From assembly GCA_946482165.1 (NCBI GenBank), contig CAMLQS010000277.1:1-6873 (forward strand): DNA of 6,873 bases. The letters are read 5' to 3'. The DNA is from an uncultured Verrucomicrobiota bacterium (GTDB lineage Bacteria > Verrucomicrobiota > Verrucomicrobiae > Opitutales > Opitutaceae). The notes under the pieces are model-generated. The model ran no database searches and was not told where the DNA came from. It saw only the letters and a program-made list of their open reading frames with translations. Made by a program: the position numbers and the translations under genes. This document shows, one piece after another, positions 1 to 5,166 of the stretch; the stretch's first letter is position 1; each line of letters opens with the position of its first letter.

Positions 1-452
1 TTTTGGTCGGGGCCGGCGCTGCGGATCTCGAAGTCGCGGGGGCCGCGGGGGTGGACGAAGTAGGGCGTGCCCCAGCGGTCTTTGAGATGGCCGGTCGAGG
101 CGTCGTAGGCGGGCGAATCGACGGGCAAAAAGGCCAGGCCGTCGCGATTGCGTCCGAGAAGGGCGCGGGCGAGGTCGCGGTCGTCGCCGATGGGCGGAAG
201 ATTTCCCTGAAGCGACTGGGCGAGGCCGGTGAGCGTGGCCTGGAGCGCGGAGACATCGACCTTGCCATCGGTATCCGACGAGTGGAGACGTTCCAGCGGG
301 CCGGGGACGAACCGGGTGGCGCTCGCGTAAGCGGAGCGGACGGGCGGCGGTTCGTCCGAGGCGGTCGGGGGCGAGGACCGAAAACTCAGCGCGAAGATCG
401 CTCCGAGAATGATCAACACGAGGAGCGCAAACAGGAGGACGAGACGGCGCAT
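1..452 (-). CDS. Membrane-anchored protein with GspG-like C-terminal motif (3' end cut by window)
   Basis: Translating the minus strand from the ATG at 452-450 gives 150 open codons to the window edge, with no stop reached. Residues 3-24 form a strongly hydrophobic segment after a short basic start (MRRLVLLFALLVLIILG), which fits an uncleaved signal anchor or type II membrane segment. A Pro/Ser/Ala-rich linker (about 25-50) follows, then a mixed helical region (65-100), then a C-terminal part with DRWGTPYFVHP (125-135) and FEIRSAGPD (141-149). The W-G-x-P-Y and S-A-G-P-D motifs resemble the C-terminal strands and calcium loop of type II secretion major pseudopilins (GspG). There is no prepilin peptidase site (G-F-T-L-x-E) at the N-terminus, so it is not a canonical pseudopilin. 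In GspG-like proteins SAGPD lies near the C-terminus, so the gene probably ends just outside the window. It lies 65 bases after the DUF1501 stop on the same strand and is probably cotranscribed. In-frame ATGs at 509 and 494 would add 19 or 14 residues, but they fall in a hairpin repeat and would put a non-basic stretch ahead of the anchor, so 452 is preferred. No clear Shine-Dalgarno site is seen. Function unknown. Confidence 0.75.
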   Translation of the reverse strand, partial: MRRLVLLFALLVLIILGAIFALSFRSSPPTASDEPPPVRSAYASATRFVPGPLERLHSSDTDGKVDVSALQATLTGLAQSLQGNLPPIGDDRDLARALLGRNRDGLAFLPVDSPAYDASTGHLKDRWGTPYFVHPRGPRDFEIRSAGPDQ

Positions 453-491
453 GGCGGAAGCGGAGCAGGGGATCGGGACGGCGATCCGGAA

Positions 492-510
492 CATGGGCGG
501 GACGCCCATG
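492..510. repeat. Perfect 8-bp-stem palindromic repeat between DUF1501 and the downstream gene
   Basis: The sequence CATGGGCG-GGA-CGCCCATG is an inverted repeat with two perfect 8-base arms and a 3-base centre. It occupies most of the 65-base gap between the DUF1501 stop codon (518-520) and the next minus-strand start (452). The following bases CCACG (511-515) may belong to the same unit. In transcripts of either strand it would form a short GC-rich hairpin. No T-run follows it on the minus strand, so it is not a typical intrinsic terminator. From memory, translated versions of this motif (such as HGRDAHAT or MGVPPM) turn up often in hypothetical proteins of Verrucomicrobiota and relatives, which suggests a dispersed REP-like element. 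This window contains only one copy, so dispersal cannot be shown here. Confidence 0.6.
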
Positions 511-517
511 CCACGGT

Positions 518-2038
518 TCAGAACAGGAATCCGACGGGCGCGGCGGTGGAGCCGGAGGGCAGGAAGTTGCCGATGTTCGGCAGGACGAGGGGAAGGTTGG
601 CGCGGCTGACACCGAACCAGAGGGCGAGCTCGGCGAAATACTCGTCCACCGAGAGCGTGGGGATGAGGCGGCCGCGGCTGTAGTTGGCCGGATCGGTGTC
701 GAGCGGGGAGCCCAACGTCAGTTCGGGGTAAAAACCGGCGGCGGGATCGCCTCCCGGGGCGGAGCGGCCGAAGACGCGGCGACCTTTCACGGCGCCGCCG
801 ACGACAAAGTGATTGCCGGCCCAGGCGTGGTCGGTGCCGTTGCCGTTGGAGCTGAGGGTGCGGCCGAAGTCGGAGGCGGAGAACAGCGTGACCTGCTCGG
901 ACACCCCGAGGAGCTCCAGGGTGTTGTAGAAGGCGGCGATGGCCTCCGAGACCAGCGGCAGCATGGCGGCCTGGTGCTGGAGGACCTCGTCGTGGTGGTC
1001 CCAGCCGCCAAACTCGACGAAGAACGTCTGTCGTCGGTGGCCGAGTTTTTCGCGCCCAGCGATGGCGCGGGCCACCATCTGGAGCTGGGCGGCGAGCGGG
1101 TTGGCGGCGGAGTCCGGGAAATGGCTTCCGGCCGGAAGCGGCACAGGCTCGCGGCCGCCGCCGTCGACGACGCGGGTGGTGGCGTCGCGAAAAAGTTGAT
1201 ACGCACCGATGGCATCGCGGGTGCGGGTGCGCATCGTGCGCTCGATGAGGTTGGCGCTTTCGACGGCGAGCTGGCTGTCGATGGCGAAGCCGATGGCGGA
1301 GTCCCTGCCCTCGTAGCCGGCGAGTTCCTGCACGCCGGCGGGGTAGACGGCGTATTCGGCGGTGTGCTCGCCGGACTGGAAAAAGTTGGTGCCGTTGAGC
1401 GAGATGTTCATCCCGATCCGCTCGTCCCGGTTGTGGGAGGACTGGAGGATGTCGGCCATGCGGCCGGCCCAACCGTGGATCGATCGGCGGTCGGGCAGGG
1501 AGGTTTGCCACTGTTCGATTTGGTCGGCGTGGGAAAAGAGTCCGAGCGGCAGGTGCAGGCCGGCCTGGTAATCGGCGCGGGTGGTGGGGCGGACGAGCGT
1601 GCCGACGTTGGAGACAAACGCGGCGCGGCCATCCTCGAAAAGGCGGTGTAGGCCGCGGAGGGAGGGGCCGAGGTTGGCGCCGTTGCCGTCCTTGGGCTGA
1701 AAATCGCGCAGGCCGGAGTGGAGGCCAAGGGCGGTCGCGGTGTAGTTGAGCGGGTTGAGCGGAAGGATGGAGCCGGCCGCGAGGGCGAGTCCGCCGCGCG
1801 AGGCGGCGTAGTTGAGGTAGGCGGCGCCTGAGCGCGGGACGAGGACGTTGAAGCTGTCCATGCCGCCGGAGAAAAACACGCAGACGAGGGCGCGATAATC
1901 GCCCACGGGCGGGAGGGTCTGGGCGGAGACGGTGCTGACGAGGCGAAGGTTCAGCAGGGTGCCGAGAATACCGGCGGTGCCGAGGGTGGCGCAGGGAAGC
2001 TGCCCGAGAAACTGGCGACGGGAGAGAGGCTTCGACAT
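518..2038 (-). CDS. DUF1501 family protein, Tat-exported
   Basis: This 506-residue protein belongs to the DUF1501 family (PF07394), which I recall being grouped with the alkaline phosphatase/sulfatase-like fold. The N-terminus has a twin-arginine signal: S-R-R-Q-F-L-G at residues 6-12, a hydrophobic segment (about 14-37) and a likely cleavage after V-S-A (37-39), so the mature protein should be folded before export. Family hallmarks in order are GDYRALVCVFFSGGMDSFN (46-64), SNVGTLVRPT in the first third, FGGWDHH (about 343-349), SASDFGRT (387-394), and TDHAWAGNHFVVGG starting at 402. The Asp/His residues in GGMDSFN, GWDHH, SDFGR and TDHAW are candidate metal or phosphate-site residues by analogy with the superfamily. 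The protein ends in the usual L-P-N-I-G-N-F plus a short tail. The frame is open to an ATG at 2101, but those 21 extra residues would bury the Tat motif behind a long Arg/Ala/Pro-rich stretch. The ATG at 2036-2038 therefore fits better, although no strong Shine-Dalgarno site precedes it. It follows DUF1800 on the same strand with a 156-base gap, the usual pairing for these families. Substrate unknown. Confidence 0.93.
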   Translation of the reverse strand: MSKPLSRRQFLGQLPCATLGTAGILGTLLNLRLVSTVSAQTLPPVGDYRALVCVFFSGGMDSFNVLVPRSGAAYLNYAASRGGLALAAGSILPLNPLNYTATALGLHSGLRDFQPKDGNGANLGPSLRGLHRLFEDGRAAFVSNVGTLVRPTTRADYQAGLHLPLGLFSHADQIEQWQTSLPDRRSIHGWAGRMADILQSSHNRDERIGMNISLNGTNFFQSGEHTAEYAVYPAGVQELAGYEGRDSAIGFAIDSQLAVESANLIERTMRTRTRDAIGAYQLFRDATTRVVDGGGREPVPLPAGSHFPDSAANPLAAQLQMVARAIAGREKLGHRRQTFFVEFGGWDHHDEVLQHQAAMLPLVSEAIAAFYNTLELLGVSEQVTLFSASDFGRTLSSNGNGTDHAWAGNHFVVGGAVKGRRVFGRSAPGGDPAAGFYPELTLGSPLDTDPANYSRGRLIPTLSVDEYFAELALWFGVSRANLPLVLPNIGNFLPSGSTAAPVGFLF

Positions 2039-2194
2039 GCGCCGAGCCAAGGCGCGGGCGGGGTGGCTGGCGACGGCGGGGCGGGCGGGGCGGACCCGCA
2101 TGTGGGCGCGGGGCGTTTACCTTGGGAGATTCGCGGGCGGGGGTGCCGGGGAAACGCAGACGTGAAGGTCAGAGCGATCGTTGTCCCGCCCTAC
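2039..2194. other. Spacer between DUF1800 and DUF1501, no terminator seen
   Basis: This 156-base spacer separates the DUF1800 stop (TAG, 2195-2197 on the minus strand) from the preferred DUF1501 start. No T-tract hairpin is visible, which is consistent with readthrough of one transcript. A loose inverted repeat is present: GCGTTT at 2113-2118 and AAACGC at 2152-2157, with a 33-base loop. The part nearest the DUF1501 start (2039-2101) is an in-frame open extension of DUF1501, rich in Arg, Ala and Pro codons. If the upstream ATG at 2101 were used, the true spacer would be only 93 bases. Confidence 0.5.
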
Positions 2195-4909
2195 CTAGCG
2201 GAGGACGGCGCCGTCGGCGCTCATCGCCACGAGGTAGTAGGCGAGGCGGGTGCGCTCGGCGCGCATGGCGTCGTCCATGGAGCCCCAGTTGTAGCGCTCG
2301 ATGCAGTCGCGGATGGAGGAGAAGGTTTCCGGGGAGAGCCGGCCGGCGGCGAGGCGGGCGTCGAGGCGACGGACGAGAGCGTCGGCGTCGTGCGCGACGG
2401 CTTTTTCCGGGGCGAGATCGAGGCTGAGGGTGTTGTCGGTTCCCCAGCCGGTGCCGTTGAGGTCGAAGGACCACCAGCGAAGCTGGTTGGGAAGGGAGAT
2501 GGCGGTGGCGGTGTTGACGAGCTGGAGCTCGGGGCCGAAAAAGCCGGCGCGGGCCATCTCTCCGGAGGGACGGTGGTCGGGTAGGTAGAAGTTGAATACC
2601 GAGGGGGACGAGAGCGGCTCCTGGAGGATGACGCGGCTGAGCGACGTGAAGTAGAACGGGAATCCGCCGGCGGGGGTGTTGGCGCGGAAGTAGCGAAGCA
2701 TCTGCGCGGCGCGAACAAAGGGCTCCTGGAGACGTCCGCGGGCGGGGTCTTCGAGGGTGGAGTAGTCGCGGGCCTCGGGGTCGAGAAGGACGGCGCGCCA
2801 GGTGGCGAGGAGGTCGCCGCGGCGGCCGGTGCCGAGACCGGCGTGGCGGCCGGTGGCGAAGGCCTCGGCGACGCGTCCGACGTAGGCGGGCGAGGGGTTG
2901 GAGGCGACGAGCTGCTGGATGAAGCGGCGCGCGAGGAAGGGGGCGGTGTTGGGGTGGTTGAAGAGGTTGTCGAGGGCGGCGTCGAGTTCGACGAGGCCCT
3001 CGGACTCGGTGAGCGGGTTGTCGACGCGGGCGGCGAGCAGGCCGGAGTTGGCGGCGCCGGGGTAGGCGAGCAACTGCTTGGCGGCGAAGTCGTGCTCGGA
3101 GTCGAAGAGCTTCATCGGAGCGAGGTAGTCGCCCCAGCCGGTCACGAAGAAGCTGGAGGCCGGGCCGACGGTGACGCCGCCGGTGGAATCGTTGCGCTCG
3201 ACGTTGCGCGCCCAGGAGAGACCGGTGAAGACGCGGGCGAAGGCGGTGACCTCGGCGTTGCCGTAGGTCGGGATGGGATTGCCGGAGGCGTCGAGGCGGC
3301 GGGTGCCGTCGGGGTTGAGCTGCCAGAGCCCGACGGTGAAGAGCTGGAGGATCTCGCGGGCGTAGTTTTCGTCCGGATACCGGCTCAGGGCGGGGTCGGC
3401 CTTGCGGTTCTTCAGGTGCGAGAGGTAGACGCCCATGCAGGGATGCAGGGTGACGGAGCGGAGGAGGTCGCGATAGTTGCCGAAGGCGTGGACGAGGAGG
3501 GTGTCCCAGTAGTCGGCCATGCCCTCGGTGTGGTAGTGGAGGTCGGCCTGTTTGTCGGAGACGACGAGGATCTGGGAGAGGGCGTAGGCGGCGCGCTGGC
3601 GGAGCGCGGAAGGCGCGCCGGACTCGGCGGCGGGCGCCTGGGGATCGCGGCGGCCCATGATGGCGTGCCAGATGCCGACCTGCTTCTCGCAGGCCTCGAT
3701 GAGGGAGGGATTGGCGTAGAGGGGCGTCTGCGCGCGGTAATCCGAGTTGCCGGGCTTGGTTTTGTTTTGGCGGTGAACCCAGGGGCTGATGCGGCCGGGG
3801 TTGGGGAGGGCGGCCTCGTCGGAGATCCAGTTGGCGAAGCCGCGGTTCATGACGGCGGCGAGGGATGCCTCGTCGGCGCCGAAGGTGGCCTGCTGAAGGA
3901 AGCGCGAGGCCTCGGGGACGGTCGGCGCGCTGGCGGGGGTGGAGTTGGCGATGGAGAGGGTGACGCTGGCGGAACCGACGAGCGTGGCGCCGACGGGGCT
4001 GAGCGTGACGACGATGGTCTCGGCGGACTCGCCATCGAGGGCGTCGGCGAGAGGCGTGAAGGTGTAGTATTTTTCGCGTTCGTTGGGCGCGAAGGTCACG
4101 AGCGTGGCCCCGGCGGAGAACGGGGAGGCGTAATCGACACCTCGCGTGGCGGTGCCGGCGAGGCCGACGGTCAGGCTGAGCGGGCGGAAGCCTTGGCGGC
4201 GGCGGATGGCGACCGTCATGGAACGAGGCCAGGCTTCGGAAGACTCGGCGGCCATCGCGCTGATGGAGACCTGGTCGGACTGGCCGAGACGTTCGGCGAG
4301 GCGCTCGAGATCGGTGCCGGGTTCGCGGCGGGTGTAGGCGGACGCGGGATCGTAGCCGACGGCGATTTCTTCCCAATCGGCGAGGCCGTCGGCGTCGGTA
4401 TCGACGTCATCGATCACGGCGCGGAAGAAAGAGGCGGAGGAACTGTCGAGCGAGGCGTCGGCGGAAAGCGAGGCGCCGGTGCCTTGGTGGGTGGCAAACG
4501 TGGTCCAGGAGCCGCGCGAGAGGGTGGAGGATCGCTGGATCTGATAGCGTTTGCCCGGCTGGGTGGGGACGCGGACCTGAGCGGAGCCGGGAGCGGCGAC
4601 TTCGAGGCTGACGAAGGGTCGGGAGGCGGGGTCTTGGGGATGGGTGCCTGCGCCGGCCTCATCGCGATTGCTGACGCCATCCCCGTCGATGTCGGCGTCG
4701 GCCGCGTTGGAACCGGAGTCATAGTCATGGATGAAGGCCCAGACATCGCTGATGCCGTCGGGGGCGTTGCTCGGGCTGCGGTCGAGCACGGCATGCGCCT
4801 GTGGCGCGACGCCGAGGCCGCAGGCGGTGAGGGCGAGCAGAGGGAGGAGCGAACGCGTAACGCGGATGACGCGGCGGCGGACCGGGGGAGAGGAAAGCGA
4901 ACTGCACAT
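2195..4909 (-). CDS. Secreted DUF1800 protein with calcium-binding repeats and a Calx-beta-like domain
   Basis: This is a 904-residue multidomain exported protein. The N-terminus has a basic stretch (R11-R19), a hydrophobic core (L21-L32) and a signal peptidase I-type A-H-A site (38-40). An L-T-A-C lipobox-like tetrapeptide (27-30) offers an alternative lipoprotein fate. Residues about 48-90 carry a type 3 thrombospondin/dockerin-like calcium loop (ADIDGDGVSNRDE), and a second one occurs near 175-190 (DDVDTDADGLADWEE). Between them is a beta-rich stretch with PGKRYQIQRSSTL, common in verrucomicrobial exported proteins. A Calx-beta-like domain follows (about 210-325; G-V-D-Y, T-F-A-P-N and E-T-I-V-V-T-L-S elements). 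The DUF1800 domain (PF08811) runs from EASRFLQQATFG at 333 to the end, with YPDENYAREILQLFTVGLW (511-529), the F-T-G-L-S-W segment, A-x-F-L-A-R-R-F-I-Q-Q-L and PSVFNFYLPDH, all typical of the family. The ATG at 4909 is chosen; a TTG at 4930 would add seven residues. Neither has a recognisable Shine-Dalgarno site. It is the first gene of the minus-strand cluster, ahead of DUF1501. The enzymatic role of DUF1800 is unknown. Confidence 0.93.
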   Translation of the reverse strand: MCSSLSSPPVRRRVIRVTRSLLPLLALTACGLGVAPQAHAVLDRSPSNAPDGISDVWAFIHDYDSGSNAADADIDGDGVSNRDEAGAGTHPQDPASRPFVSLEVAAPGSAQVRVPTQPGKRYQIQRSSTLSRGSWTTFATHQGTGASLSADASLDSSSASFFRAVIDDVDTDADGLADWEEIAVGYDPASAYTRREPGTDLERLAERLGQSDQVSISAMAAESSEAWPRSMTVAIRRRQGFRPLSLTVGLAGTATRGVDYASPFSAGATLVTFAPNEREKYYTFTPLADALDGESAETIVVTLSPVGATLVGSASVTLSIANSTPASAPTVPEASRFLQQATFGADEASLAAVMNRGFANWISDEAALPNPGRISPWVHRQNKTKPGNSDYRAQTPLYANPSLIEACEKQVGIWHAIMGRRDPQAPAAESGAPSALRQRAAYALSQILVVSDKQADLHYHTEGMADYWDTLLVHAFGNYRDLLRSVTLHPCMGVYLSHLKNRKADPALSRYPDENYAREILQLFTVGLWQLNPDGTRRLDASGNPIPTYGNAEVTAFARVFTGLSWARNVERNDSTGGVTVGPASSFFVTGWGDYLAPMKLFDSEHDFAAKQLLAYPGAANSGLLAARVDNPLTESEGLVELDAALDNLFNHPNTAPFLARRFIQQLVASNPSPAYVGRVAEAFATGRHAGLGTGRRGDLLATWRAVLLDPEARDYSTLEDPARGRLQEPFVRAAQMLRYFRANTPAGGFPFYFTSLSRVILQEPLSSPSVFNFYLPDHRPSGEMARAGFFGPELQLVNTATAISLPNQLRWWSFDLNGTGWGTDNTLSLDLAPEKAVAHDADALVRRLDARLAAGRLSPETFSSIRDCIERYNWGSMDDAMRAERTRLAYYLVAMSADGAVLR

Positions 4910-4970
4910 GGGGCGAAAAAGGGGAGGCAAAACCCCGGGGAGGAAAGTGAGAACATGCCCCGTGAGCGTA

Positions 4971-5020
4971 AACCGATTTATAAACTAAGTATCTGTGGAA
5001 TAATGTATTATCGAGATATG
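4971..5020. promoter_or_regulatory. AT-rich divergent promoter/operator region with nested inverted repeats
   Basis: This is the only clearly AT-rich stretch in the window, and it lies between the divergent DUF1800 and metal ATPase genes. It contains a 12-base palindrome ATAAT-GT-ATTAT (5000-5011), flanked by a second inverted pair TATCT (4990-4994) and AGATA (5014-5018). The two pairs do not share an exact centre: the gap between outer and inner arm is 5 bases on the left and 2 on the right. On the minus strand TATAAA (4982-4977) is a possible -10 element for DUF1800, but no good -35 is found at 17 bases. On the plus strand TTTATA (4977-4982) and TAATGT (5001-5006), 18 bases apart, are a weak sigma-70-like pair for the ATPase. 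A metal-sensing regulator of the ArsR, MerR or Fur type could bind here, but the repeats match no consensus well enough to name one. Confidence 0.4.
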
Positions 5021-5030
5021 CGTAAGCGGT

Positions 5031-5043
5031 TCCCCCTGGGGGA
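5031..5043. repeat. 13-base palindrome TCCCCC-T-GGGGGA
   Basis: A perfect inverted repeat with 6-base arms and a single central base lies directly next to the AT-rich island, in the untranslated leader upstream of the ATPase. The one-base centre is too tight for an RNA hairpin without opening the inner pairs, so a DNA-binding site is as likely as an RNA structure. Function unknown; it may be chance in GC-rich DNA. Confidence 0.3.
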
Positions 5044-5120
5044 TCTGGAAGAGCTTGGATACGCGGAGGGACGGAGTTCTTGCGCGCCTCGCGCAGTGAT
5101 TTTGCCAAAAGCCGAGCGAA

Positions 5121-5146
5121 CGCGCCCCTTGCGGAGGGGATGCGCG
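5121..5146 (+). promoter_or_regulatory. Potential RNA hairpin over the alternative ATPase start
   Basis: CCCCT (5125-5129) pairs with AGGGG (5135-5139) around the loop TGCGG, and the stem can extend with CGCG (5121-5124) against CGCG (5143-5146). The 3-base bulge between the two stem parts is exactly the ATG at 5140-5142, which is in frame with the ATPase. The GGAGG ribosome-binding-like motif at 5133-5137 falls in the loop and 3' arm. If translation starts at 5140, this fold would mask the initiation site; if it starts at 5167, the fold lies just upstream of the ribosome footprint. This is read by eye, with no folding energy calculated. Confidence 0.3.
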
Positions 5147-5166
5147 CGGTTAGTGATGGGCGCACG

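Noticed and set aside
453..520. The 492-510 hairpin as a transcription terminator for DUF1501
   Set aside because: There is no T-run after the stem on the minus strand, and a co-directional gene starts 65 bases after the stop. A repeat within an operon fits better.
3..683. A 226-residue plus-strand open frame at the left edge
   Set aside because: It is antisense to the small anchored protein and the end of DUF1501; its Gly/Arg-rich product has no domain. The minus-strand frame has a clean membrane anchor and GspG-like motif instead.
2038..2101. Upstream ATG at 2101 as the DUF1501 start
   Set aside because: It would put 21 Arg/Ala/Pro-rich residues ahead of the twin-arginine motif. The ATG at 2038 gives a normal short Tat n-region.
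2169..4376. A 735-residue minus-strand open frame overlapping DUF1800
   Set aside because: It is Arg/Pro/His-rich with no domain signal, and lies fully inside the well-supported DUF1800 gene in another frame. It reflects high third-position GC.
4918..4940. GGGG-loop-CCCC followed by TTTTT in the DUF1800 leader (minus strand), resembling an attenuator
   Set aside because: The stem is only four base pairs and cannot be extended outward, so it is too weak to call a terminator or attenuator.
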